Of a stretch of DNA of 64,000 nucleotides, positions 55,319-64,000 are shown piece by piece. A model generated the notes under the pieces. It had not been told where the DNA came from. It saw only the letters and a program-made list of their open reading frames with translations, and did not search any database. The first letter of the stretch is position 1. Each line of letters opens with the position of its first letter. A program made the translations under genes and the position numbers. Origin of the DNA: Fulvia fulva (taxonomy: Eukaryota > Ascomycota > Dothideomycetes > Mycosphaerellales > Mycosphaerellaceae); NCBI RefSeq assembly GCF_020509005.1, contig NC_063018.1, positions 1,302,001-1,366,000 on the forward strand, written 5' to 3'.

Positions 55319-57590
55319 CGAGTATATACCCGGAACCCCTAGACATAGATTAGGCGGTTAGCTCTAATATAGTAAAAGGAGTTATAAGTAAGCTAAAAGG
55401 ACAAAAAGCCCTAGGTCTAGATAGGTTACTAAACCTACTACTAAAAGAGTATAGAGAAGAGATCGCGCCGAGCCTTATAAACCTATTTACCGCGTAGATA
55501 CGGCTAGGGTATCACCCGAAGCCGTATAGAGTGTCTATAATAGTAGTACTATATAAGCTATAGAAGGAGGACTATACTTAGCTCAAATTATATAGGCCAA
55601 TCGTACTTCTAAACACGATAGGGAAGGTCCTAGAGAAGATAGTAGCCTAGAGACTTACGTAGCTAGCCGAGGATAGCTATATACTCCTAGTAATATAGAT
55701 AGGGAGAAGAAGCTAGCGATCGATACTAATAGTAATAGAGCTAATTACGGAGCAAATTCAGACCCTCTAGTACTACGGTAGGAACCGAGCGGCGTCCTTA
55801 CTATTCCTTAATATTGTAGGGGCCTTTGTTAACGTCTTATACTAAAGGCTAATATATATCCTATAATAGAAAGGTATCCCCTAGTAGGTAACGAAGTTTG
55901 TCTACTCCTTTCTCTACGAACGGACGATATACCTAGTCCTAGGGAGGTATACGTCCGACCCGGTAAAGGTAGAGGCTAGAATACCTTAGGGATCTACTCT
56001 CTCCCCTATCCTATTTCTAATATTTATATCTGATCTAATTCCTCTACTTACCTCTCCGTAAACCTTAGTATCGGGATTTATAGACAATATAAACATTCTA
56101 GCCTAGTTAGACTCGATAGAGAAGAACTGTCGCCTCCTTAAAGATAGGTATAAGAAAGTCGAGGAGTAGGTAAAGAAGTATAGTACCCGGTTCGCCTCTA
56201 AAAAGTACTAGCTTATACACTTTAGTAAAGCGAGAATATACTATAATATAAAGGCGGCGGTAAGAATCTAAGGCTACGAGACTAAGCTATTAGTAGAGCT
56301 ACGAGTACTAGGGATCTAGCTCGACCCGAAGCTAAGCTAGAACGTATAGATTAAGAAAGCCTAGAGTCGAGCGTAAGTTAACAAAGCCTCGATAAAGAGG
56401 CTTACGGCGTCTATATAGGGAGTAATATTCGATAAGGCAAGAGTAATATATAAGGCGATCGTTAGACTAGCTATATTATACGGGGCATAGATTTAGGAAA
56501 TAGGAGGCGTAGGCAAGCCGATCCCGAAACAGATAGAGTAACCCCTAAATAGGATATAGGTAGGCAACCTACGTAGGATACTAGGCGTATATAAGACAAC
56601 GTTAATAAGTACGGTAGAAATAGAGACGGGAACACTACTAATCGGCCAATATATCCGGGGAATAAGAATTCAATACGCGGTAAAGACGATAGATTACCTA
56701 GTATAAACCACGATCTAGGAGGTAAAGAATAAGATAGAAAGCCGCTACCGGAGAGGGGCCGGACATCGGATAAGCTAAAAAGAGGATGACCTTACTACCT
56801 TTACGGCCGTACAGACAAGCACCGAGTAGCTAGTACGAAAAGAGGAGGAGCGTAGGGCTCGCTAGGCCGGCGGGAGTAAGGCTAAGACCTAAAGCCTAGC
56901 GGAATAGATAGTAAGCTACCTATAGGAGTCGGACTAGAAAAGGAAGCCCCCTAAGACAATAGGCCCGATAGTACTCCGAGCCTTCTAGAGACATAACTAC
57001 TAGCTATATAGGGACCTAATAAGGGCCGAAGTAAGTATAGCGATCCAAATCAGGTCCGAATATATTAGATTAAGGGCCTACCTATTTAGGAGACGCGTAC
57101 TAGACATCTAAAGTCTAGCCTACTAGTATAGCTACCTATCGTAAAACCTAGAACATATACTACTACGATGCCCGTAGTAGGCGAGTAGTAGGGGAAATTA
57201 GAGGCACTATACGGGAAGGAGAGACTATAAGTTAATTATTAGGGACAAAGGTAATATTCGCCGAATCGCTCGGTAGATACTATAGTAGAGATACCTCTAG
57301 TAGTTTAGCCTCGCTAGCGAGACGGAGGAGTAGATAGATAAGCGGCGGAAGCTAGGGGGGTTATAGATAGGGTAGTTATTAGGGCAGGCCTATAATACTA
57401 GCGTACTCTTAATAAGGGAAATCTAAGACGATAACGAGGGGGAAAAGATAGGCGGGAAGGAGGAGGGGTTTTTACTAATACGGGTTCCCCTCTATATATA
57501 CGAAAACAAGATAGTATAGCTATATAGGCTATAGGGCACTATAATAGCTTAAATGAAATATCTATCTATCTATCTATCTATCTATATAGT
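55319..57590 (+). mobile_element. 5'-truncated, RIP-mutated LINE copy B
   Basis: The plus strand reads from cgagtatatacccggaaccc, equivalent to about position 9178 of the intact LINE, through RT and C-terminal zinc motif to the 3' UTR and a (tatc)n tail. It is RIP-saturated. It stops within a few bases of the same internal point as copy A, although the flanks differ. Confidence 0.88.
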
Positions 57591-58551
57591 AGCTTATCTA
57601 CGACCTTAATATTAGGTAGATAAGTACAAGGTAGTGGGCAATAGTAACGGCATAGTGAAGATTGAAGAGGTGGATAAGACACCGGCTTCTTAGTAGTATA
57701 GCTAGTCCTCTAAAGCTATAGCTAATATCCCTCTCTACGGTATATAGAATGACCCTGTATATATCAATGAATGACCGACAATGCAACACCCCATATAACG
57801 ACCATATAACGGGTCATTTACGGCCATTATAAGGTAGGTGACCCTCCGCCAAGGCCATTATTAAATGGGTGACGGGCACTCTCGAAGAGAGGGCAGAGTG
57901 GACCTACGGAACCACGGATAACAATCCAATCCTCCGTGTCTTTGACAAGCATGACGGCACGCTTTCCTCTACATCAACCTCATCCATCTCATTATTCTTA
58001 TTGCAGACATTTTCCCTACATTGATGCCCTACGGAATCAGTCCGAGTTGCCAAATATACTGCCACACATCTGTTACTACACGCCCAACAGACACTCTCCT
58101 ATCCCTGAACGCATCGACCCGGCCTCTTCTGGCCATGACAGGCTTATGAAACCAAGTCATGGCCTTCAGCACCGCCCGGACAGTTCAAGAGGGCGACAGT
58201 ACGAGCTGGACTCTCAGGTCTGCCCCAGGGAAAGCTGGGGCCAAGTCTCTGCCGCGCATCGTCAGCCTCTCACTACATATCTTCCATCGTCGAGCCAATC
58301 GCGCTCTATACTTCCAGGAAGTCACATCTCGCTGGCACCTGCAGGGTCGCTGGGTAGACCGGTCGTAGAGTGTCGGACCTGAATGAAATCACTGCGCTGG
58401 TAGTCCGCCTTCAACATCTCTTTACAGGTTTCTGGACGTCCGAGCTCTGAGGTTTATTGTTTCAGGCCGAACATGGCTTTGATTTGGGCGAGACCGAAGT
58501 CCCCCAGACCTGAGCATAGAAGAACTTTATGTTGAGTTGAAGAGGTCCGCG
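57591..58551. other. Transition out of the RIP-mutated block; no gene recognised
   Basis: CpA/TpG return progressively after 57600. Frames of 60-148 residues overlap each other here (for example 57936-58382) without family-like motifs, so I do not call a gene. Confidence 0.5.
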
Positions 58552-58553
58552 TA

Positions 58554-58619
58554 GCCGTGTCGGTCCCCATGCACCCGCGAAGCGGGTGTTGGACAACCCA
58601 GTGATATTGGACACCTCAA
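58554..58619 (+). repeat. Pogo-type TIR, left
   Basis: Starts gccgtgtcggtccccatgc and contains the hairpin cacccgcgaagcgggtg. Mirrored at 59677-59742. Confidence 0.9.
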
Positions 58620-58676
58620 TAAAACCACGCTTTCGAACACGCGTATCTTCCATTCAACACGCCTTATCTCATCAAT

Positions 58677-59216
58677 ATGGTTGCTTCCATCTATCGTGAA
58701 GAAGAGGAGCTCATCAGTGAGGCCGTGCAGTGGTACTGCGACGCGTCAAATCCAGGTCCTGTCAAGCAGGTAGCCGCCAACTGGGGTGTCGATTACCAAC
58801 GCTTCAGAAGACGACTTCTCGGTCACAACTCACGCAGCACACGGCCGCGTACGCACACGGTGTTGACAGACGATCAAGAAGCTGTTCTTGCAACCTACTT
58901 GAGGAGGCGTGACAAGATAGGCGTATCCGCGCGACTCCGGATGGTCCAGATCAGCGCAAATTCCATCCTCAAGCGATACCATACTGGACCTAGATCACCT
59001 CCAATTGTGAGCTCGAAGTGGCCACAACGATGGCTCAATCGACATCCAGAATGGAAGAAGGTGGAGCAACAACCATTGGAAGCAGCAAGAGCAGCGGCAT
59101 GGGATATTGGTGACCTTGAATGGTGGTACAGCAAGCTGTGGGAGAGCTGTCAAGAGCATGGCATATTGCCTAAGGACATATGGAATATGGACGAGACTGG
59201 CTTTCAACAACAGTGA
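58677..59216 (+). pseudogene. Pogo transposase N-terminal fragment (HTH/CENP-B domain)
   Basis: 179 residues starting MVASIYREEEELISEAVQWY. A Psq-type HTH (VKQVAANWGVDYQRFRRRLL) is followed by a CENP-B-type second HTH (LTDDQEAVLATYLRRRDKIG, then KWPQRWLNRHPEWKKVEQQP) and LPKDIWNMDETGFQ, which holds the first catalytic Asp. It stops three residues later, so the DDE core is lost. The DNA-binding half is intact and could be expressed as a stand-alone protein (inference). Confidence 0.82.
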
Positions 59217-59217
59217 G

Positions 59218-59653
59218 GACCTTCGGTCGATACACTGCTGCGCTTATAGCTGATTCATTGATAGACGAGTCTATTAAGCAGCGACTGGAGCCACTCTTCC
59301 GTGGAGCCTAGATTGCTATCGTTGAGGGCACCGAAGCAGTAGCTGAATTGAACAACACTACGGTCCGCCAGAACGCTCGCAATGCTCGCGACACTCAGAA
59401 GAGACAACACCTTCAGCGTGGAGGTGTCATGAAGGCTATCAACGCAAGAGCTGCTATACAAGAACGTGAAGAGAACACAGTAAAGCAGCTTGAAGCACAG
59501 CTAGCACGTGCAAGAACAGGTGAATTGAGACACCGGATAAGCAAGATTATGAGCTATATCAAGGGGACATACAACAGACCTGCTTATCCAGTGGAGAGAC
59601 GGAAGATTATGCCAATATGGCTTGCCTGTATGGACGATATAGCCAATAGATAG
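59218..59653 (+). pseudogene. Pogo transposase C-terminal fragment
   Basis: After the deletion point, a frame reads ADSLIDESIKQRLEPLFRGA, stops at a TAG near 59309, and continues IAIVEGTEAVAELNNTTVRQ then KRQHLQRGGVMKAINARAAI to 59653. Basic, helical C-terminal tails like this are usual in fungal pogo transposases. Confidence 0.7.
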
Positions 59654-59676
59654 TGAAATACACCTCATTGATATCG

Positions 59677-59742
59677 TTGAGGTGTCCAATATCACTGGGT
59701 TGTCCAACACCCGCTTCGCGGGTGCATGGGGACCAACACGGC
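59677..59742 (-). repeat. Pogo-type TIR, right
   Basis: Inverted partner of 58554-58619; one C/T mismatch near the outer end. Confidence 0.9.
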
Positions 59743-59885
59743 TACAGGGGATGCCCATGCGGTGGCTAGGCTTGGGACAGTTCACTACGACCGCCTGCCG
59801 CTCTGTGAGCCACATCAGTTCCGAGTTTTCCAAAGCCTGCAATCGAGCCTCATGCTTCAACGACCCAGCGCTGCTGAGCTCCGCC

Positions 59886-60168
59886 ACAAGCTTCGCCGCA
59901 CCCCAGCAATCACCGCACCCCACCACTATTTGAGCGTCTTGCACGTCGCCGTTGCGCCTCGGGGAGGGCGCATCGGCGGGGCCCCTACCCCTGCCTCGTG
60001 AGGGCCCCCCCTCCCACTCGTTGCCGGCTCGAGTGCGCGGAAAAGATAGATACTAGGGGGTCTTCAAAGTGCAGTGCAGATTGAAGTTTAGAAAACACGC
60101 TGAGTGTGATCAAAAGTACAGGCGAAATCGCTGGGGTGCGGCGATTGCTAGGGTGCGGCGAAGCTTGT
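59886..60168. mobile_element. 283-bp inverted-repeat element (MITE-like)
   Basis: 37-bp inverted ends (59886-59922 and 60132-60168; acaagcttcgccgcaccc outermost) with two mismatches. The interior is GC-rich (gggcccctacccctgcc near 59975) and non-coding. A clear target duplication is not visible, so the class is unknown. Confidence 0.55.
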
Positions 60169-61168
60169 ACATCTTCTGGTGTGAAGCATGTCAGACACGA
60201 CATGAGTCACATAACTGCCAAACAATGCTTTGGCATTCACACACGTGGCATACGTAGCACGAGACATAGCCCATTGACGATATACGAGTGTTGTATCGGT
60301 CCTATCTCGCGCAAGCAGCAGTATCGCTGTGTACAACTTTTCTTTGCCCCGGCATGTTTCGTCTGGTCTGGCAGCCTGCTAGGTAGCCTGTTCCTGTGGC
60401 TCATCTTGGCATGTTCCAGGGTCAGCCGTCCTCAACAATTGAACGCCGATACCCTGGTCCTGAAGACGACATGCCAAGGATCCTGGTACAACGCTTCACC
60501 TACCGACGCAAACGACATTTGACAGATTTCCGCGTGATCCGGCTGGTCAGAGCTCCTCAGCCTTGCCTTGCATCTTCAGCTCGAATGAGATTGAGTCTCG
60601 TATTCGACCACTGCAAAGGGAGCTTCCAAGCGTCGGACTCTATGCCTTCCGTCAATTCGATAGTGCACAAGGTCTGCAAACAGCCTTATCCCAGGTCATG
60701 AACTGTGCATACGCGATTGAATTTCATCTTCCACCACGGAGTTGCTGAGCTCGCCAGCATCTTGGGGCCATCTCAAAAAACTACGCCAGGTGCTGGACCC
60801 TGATGGTGATCCTAATAGTTTCTGACCTGAGGTGGACAGGGAGCGGTGCTCGCCATTGATTCGTCCAGCAGCCAGGGAACAATGGACATGGTTGTCAATA
60901 TGCTTCTCGCATCAACGCCAACAGTGGGATCTGGACCAGTCATCAGCCATACTTTGCACTAACAAGCAGTCTTTGGATACGAAGCCAGGCAGGCTGCCTA
61001 CGCATGTCAGAGGAGGAAGACGTAGACATAAAGCAGTGAACGCGCCATGTCGTTTTTTTCTGTCTACATCGCTCACCTCTCGCTTCGCACCACTCACTCC
61101 AGCCCACCGTACAAACGCGCGTCCACTTCTACTCCTCCTTACCGCTTGTGCTCGCCACAGTCGCCAGC
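60169..61168. other. 1 kb with weak coding traces, upstream of the secreted-protein gene
   Basis: The frame at 60563-60748 (SSNEIESRIRPLQRELPSVG, then NCAYAIEFHLPPRSC) looks like a decayed host coding piece, and neighbouring frames carry short plausible stretches. I cannot name a family or build a spliced gene. The last 150 bp are the probable promoter and leader of the next gene. Confidence 0.35.
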
Positions 61169-61777
61169 ATGCAATACAAGGCCATCACCGCCGCCTTTGC
61201 GCTCTTCGTCAGCGCCACTATGGCCATGCCAGCCGCGGGTCCGGCGGACGTTCGTGCATCTCAGACAATGCGATGACTGTTCTGCATACTGATGTTCGCA
61301 GGCTGTCGCCATACAGGCACGTGGTGAAGAGGGTCTTTTAGACGGTGCGCTTGCCGGAGTCGGCGGTGTAGTCGCCGGTGTTCTAGGCGGCCTCGGCCTG
61401 TTCGATGACGTCGTGGGCTGGAAAGCATACACGAACGACGATGGAGTGTTAGTCGAACAAGCTGAGCTATAGCAGCGAAGTGTACTAACCCACCATAGGC
61501 AATGCGAGCCATACACAGCCGAATACGACTTCCAATTTGCCTATAAGTACAAGTACTGCTACACCAGCAGCGACAAGTGGGACGGTCACTTGGGTGGCTC
61601 GAAGTACCCCAAATGCAAGAAGTGGCTCCCATACAAGAAGGAAGGAAAGTGAGTATAGTCAATTGGCTTCGAGGGATCCACCCTGTGTACTGACCTACTG
61701 CTAGGGACTGCGAGCCATACACCATCTCCTACGAGTATGAATATGCGTACTCGACGGGTTGCTATGAGAGCTACTAG
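61169..61777 (+). CDS. Small secreted protein, four exons (effector-like)
   Basis: Exons 61169-61249, 61302-61447, 61499-61648 and 61705-61777 give 149 residues. The introns (52, 51 and 56 bp) have donors GTTCGT, GTTAGT and GTGAGT and acceptors CAG, TAG and TAG; the last two have CTAAC/CTGAC branch sites. The first donor is the weakest. A signal peptide is evident: MQYKAITAAFALFVSATMAM. Then comes a Gly/Val/Leu-rich stretch (DGALAGVGGVVAGVLGGLG). The mature part has five Cys and a doubled motif, QCEPYTAEYDFQFAYKYKYC and DCEPYTISYEYEYAYSTGC, rich in Tyr. No known domain is recognised. Size, secretion signal, Cys content and transposon-rich surroundings fit a candidate effector; the function is unknown. 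Confidence 0.72.
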
Positions 61778-62092
61778 ATCCGTAAGTGCGGTGTGGAGAT
61801 CCTCGCGAGGTGGTTTCGGTCTCTGACTTTCGAATAGCTGGTACCACGTTTGACCCAGAGAGTGGCGAATGTTGCAGCCATGGTGTGCTATACACAGTCC
61901 TTACGAGCAGTCAAAGCATTAATAGTAGTAACAACGACTAATAGAAGTTGAAGTATGTTCGCAAGTTGCAGAACGGAAGGAATTCAAAACTCAACATCCG
62001 AGTCCGTTCCCATATGGTAATACATAAGCTTCCCTCACCGTCCAGGTTCCAATCAGTTCCTGCACATGTGCCTATCCTTACACACTCGAAGC
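61778..62092. other. Intergenic, 3' side of the secreted-protein gene
   Basis: Nothing recognised beyond short chance frames. Confidence 0.4.
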
Positions 62093-62422
62093 ATGACGAG
62101 GTTTCGAGAAGTGAACGTCACCAATGCAAGACTGCTAGAGTACACGGAACGCCGCACTGACGACTTTCTACACCACACTCAGCTTATCATTGGACGAAAT
62201 CGCACCATCTTCGAGCCCACCCTTCAAAATTTGCAACTGCAATATCTGAGCACCACAATCCTCGCACTTTGTCGTTCGCAGCGTCAATCATTTTCTCATG
62301 TCGCAAGGTTTAGCGAGGTGTCCGCAAGCTCAGCGCCGAAGGTCTCGATAGCGGGGAGAACGTATGCTGCGGTTCGCAACACAAGATCGCTTCGCGACTG
62401 GCAGTTGGAGCGTGGATTATGA
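62093..62422 (+). CDS. Hypothetical short ORF
   Basis: 109 residues from MTRFREVNVTNARLLEYTER with helical, host-like composition (TLQNLQLQYLSTTILALCRS). No domain or neighbour clue is visible. It could be a real small gene, a fragment, or chance. It ends 78 bp before a Copia LTR. Confidence 0.25.
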   Translation: MTRFREVNVTNARLLEYTERRTDDFLHHTQLIIGRNRTIFEPTLQNLQLQYLSTTILALCRSQRQSFSHVARFSEVSASSAPKVSIAGRTYAAVRNTRSLRDWQLERGL

Positions 62423-62500
62423 TGGGCGATGAGCCGCAGCCCCGAGCTTGCGCTGCATCGTCAGGATGAAGTGTTGATTGACTTGATGCTGGGTCCCATC

Positions 62501-62674
62501 TGTTGTAGGGTGATTGACGAGTGTACAAGCTTGCTGAACCATGAAACAATAAGGGTGATCAGATACCTTCTGAATTGCATAAGATGTATCTATGGTGGCT
62601 ACAGATATTGCTGATATAGGGTGTGTGTGCCAAGTCCTGACTAATATGGTACCCAAGTCACCTGATTCACAACA
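62501..62674 (-). repeat. Copia 4 3' LTR
   Basis: 174 bp; minus strand begins tgttgtgaatcaggtgac and ends ccctacaaca, giving the perfect terminal inverted repeat TGTTGT/ACAACA. A cctatat stretch inside may be the TATA region. The second LTR is outside the window. Confidence 0.78.
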
Positions 62675-62690
62675 CTCCCCTTTCAGGCTG
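62675..62690 (-). promoter_or_regulatory. Copia 4 polypurine tract
   Basis: Minus strand gcctgaaaggggag directly precedes the 3' LTR. Confidence 0.65.
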
Positions 62691-62791
62691 GCAGATTGTC
62701 TGCCAGGATGACCCCATAGACCTAGTAGGTGCAGGCAACTCCTATATCCTTCAGATGTGCATCACTTCAGCTGTCTTGCACATGTTAGCAT

Positions 62792-63451
62792 ATGCCAAAC
62801 TGCTCCAGTTATCACAATCATCAGGTGCCAGAATGGCTGTATAGCCCCACTTCTGAGCTTATTGAGCTTCATCTTTCCTCTTTTGGACTCTTTTGGAAGC
62901 AATTGGAAGCTTCTCTTGTGAAGGGTCCAGCAGGCAGTAGCAAGTGTCATAAGCAGGCGTGCTTAAAAGAACTTCCTGTAGCACCAGCAACTCTTCCCTC
63001 TTCATACCACTTCTGCAGTGCCAATGCTGCTCTCTCCCCACGCGAGTCCCCAGGTCATCGCTCCTACCCAGGATCTCCCACTGGTAGTGGCTTCCCAAGC
63101 CCATCCCAGAATCCTCCATCCCCTGGCTTGTCCCAGACTCGCATGGGCCAGCCAGTCAACCCAACCAACTTGCTCCCAGCAGAGATTGACTATCGCATCA
63201 CTGCTCCACGAGCTCCTGGTGACGGGTCCAGAACTGCCTTGCTTGAGCTGAGGATCCCATATCAGAGTTCAGCCAGTAGAGATGAGGCAATTGTTGCCAT
63301 CCGTAATCTTCTGGCTCGCTTAGCTACTGATGATGCTTTCTGGGATGGCATGATGAGCAACTCCAAGGAGAATTGGGCTAACAAGATGATGAGACAACTT
63401 CCTCATTGTGGTCTAGAGAGACTTCTATGCGATCATTTTCCTTTGTTATAA
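62792..63451 (+). CDS. Antisense ORF inside the Copia 4 3' zone
   Basis: 219 residues on the strand opposite to Copia 4, between pol and the 3' LTR. The middle is Pro/Ser-rich (SPGHRSYPGSPTGSGFPSPS). The C-terminal 90 residues look folded (LPAEIDYRITAPRAPGDGSR, ALLELRIPYQSSASRDEAIV, then RNLLARLATDDAFWDGMMSN). The start is uncertain and an upstream exon may be missing. No family is recognised. It could be an antisense regulator, an extra ORF captured from the host, or a chance frame; the coding-like C-terminal codon pattern argues against pure chance. Confidence 0.4.
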   Translation: MPNCSSYHNHQVPEWLYSPTSELIELHLSSFGLFWKQLEASLVKGPAGSSKCHKQACLKELPVAPATLPSSYHFCSANAALSPRESPGHRSYPGSPTGSGFPSPSQNPPSPGLSQTRMGQPVNPTNLLPAEIDYRITAPRAPGDGSRTALLELRIPYQSSASRDEAIVAIRNLLARLATDDAFWDGMMSNSKENWANKMMRQLPHCGLERLLCDHFPLL

Positions 63452-63698
63452 GATGGCTTGCTTTGAAAGGCAGCCATGATATGACCCTGATGGGTCCCTG
63501 ATGATGAGCAGATAGCTCTAACAGTTAATACAAATGAATGTGCTTTAAACAAATGAAATTTCCTATAGTATCCAGTGACAAATGAAATTGTGCCTCAGCG
63601 TGAATGCCTTCTTAGAGAATGTGGTTTGGGGACTTTGGCTTTGTAAGCCAGTCTGCCAGCTGAAGGGTTGTTAGGATATTTTCAACCACAATAACACC

Positions 63699-64000
63699 TT
63701 ACTCATGAATCCATCTGCAGAAGTGATTCCTGAGCCTGACATGCTTTGTCCTTTTGTGGTTAGAGTGATCCCTTACAAGCTTGATAGCTGACTGGTTGCC
63801 TACAAAGATTTTGGATAGGGATGCTTTCCATCCTGTCATCTTTTGAGTCTCCTGTAGGAGGTTCCTCATCCACATCACTTCTCTGCAGCATTCAGTGAGG
63901 GCCACATATTCTGCCTCAGTGCTGGAGAGCACTACCTCTTTCTAGAGGGCAGATTTCTATGCTACTGGGCCTCCAGCCATCTTGATTAGGAGCCCAGATG
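63699..64000 (-). pseudogene. Copia 4 RNase H C-terminal part, with two stops
   Basis: Minus-strand residues VLSSTEAEYVALTECCREVM and LRNHFCRWIHE are the Copia RNase H C-terminus. The third acidic residue is altered (GNQSAIKL instead of DNQSAIKL). Just upstream (about 63935-63965) two TAG codons stand where Trp and Gln are expected (AGGPVA*KSAL*KEVV), so this copy is inactive. Confidence 0.8.

Larger units (their letters stand above)
58554..59742 (+). mobile_element. Internally deleted pogo-type transposon with 66-bp TIRs
   Basis: 1189 bp between 66-bp inverted repeats (58554-58619, 59677-59742) with one mismatch, flanked by TA (58552-58553, 59743-59744). The interior retains the transposase N-terminus and C-terminus, but the catalytic centre is missing. 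There is no RIP. Confidence 0.88.
62501..64000 (-). mobile_element. Copia retrotransposon (Copia 4), 3' part, runs off window
   Basis: The minus strand contains a decayed RNase H (64000-63699), a long 3' zone, a polypurine tract and a 174-bp 3' LTR (62674-62501). It is mostly unaffected by RIP, apart from isolated TAG changes in pol. The 5' part lies beyond the right edge. Confidence 0.82.

Noticed and set aside
57936..58382. 148-residue plus-strand frame
   Set aside because: Ser/Pro/His-rich, overlapped by another frame of similar quality, no motif or splice support.
1..64000. CRISPR array, bacterial operons, phage or plasmid features
   Set aside because: No regularly spaced repeats with unique spacers; spliceosomal introns and gene content are fungal.

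Overview
This window looks like a chromosomal segment of a filamentous ascomycete (Pezizomycotina; Dothideomycetes is a low-confidence guess). Host genes have short spliceosomal introns of about 48-62 bp with GTGAGT/GTAAGT-type donors and CTGAC/CTAAC-like branch points. They include fungal Ndc80, Pex14, a Dap1-like haem protein, F-box and BTB proteins, and a sugar transporter beside a GH78 glycosidase. About two thirds of the window is a transposon graveyard with the signature of repeat-induced point mutation (RIP): CpA and TpG are nearly absent, TpA is very abundant, CpG is kept, and reading frames carry TAG/TAA where CAG/TGG/CAA are expected.

Layout. 1-5.4 kb: 5' part of ndc80 (minus) head-to-head with pex14 (plus), an F-box fragment, a BTB protein, and a transcription-factor remnant cut off at the transposon edge. 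5.4-13.5 kb: a RIP-destroyed gag region of an LTR retrotransposon, split by an intact two-ORF LINE (6927-12068) with a perfect 15-bp target duplication. 13.5-15.7 kb: a RIP-mutated 5'-truncated copy of the same LINE. 15.75-30.2 kb: a RIP-mutated minus-strand Gypsy with about 330-bp LTRs, into which an intact Copia (19285-25726; LTRs identical by eye, TSD tttag) inserted. 30.2-32.9 kb: a Copia relic, unassigned RIP-mutated DNA and a small hAT-like MITE whose outer edge marks the end of RIP. 32.9-39.7 kb: a gene island (orphan coding fragment, frameshifted sugar transporter, broken GH78 gene, F-box gene, MAPR/Dap1-like gene). 39.7-57.6 kb: nested RIP-mutated elements, namely a Fot1/Pogo transposon holding a Gypsy that holds a solo LTR, then a Copia with a perfect 5-bp TSD, then a second truncated LINE copy. 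57.6-64 kb: non-RIP-mutated DNA with an internally deleted pogo element (66-bp TIRs), a 283-bp inverted-repeat element, a four-exon gene for a small secreted protein, and the 3' part of another minus-strand Copia that runs off the window.

Reading it together: old copies were mutated by RIP and later pierced by copies showing no RIP (LINE, Copia 1), so either RIP has weakened or those insertions are very recent. The gene islands also decay. The transporter/glycosidase pair is broken by stops and frameshifts, and the BTB/transcription-factor locus looks like a rearrangement junction. The best candidates for something new are the small secreted protein, the Asp-X-Cys protease signature shared by two Copia families, the tRNA-like hairpin inside Copia 1, the antisense ORF in the terminal Copia, and the small inverted-repeat elements. 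No defence, CRISPR or biosynthetic system was seen.
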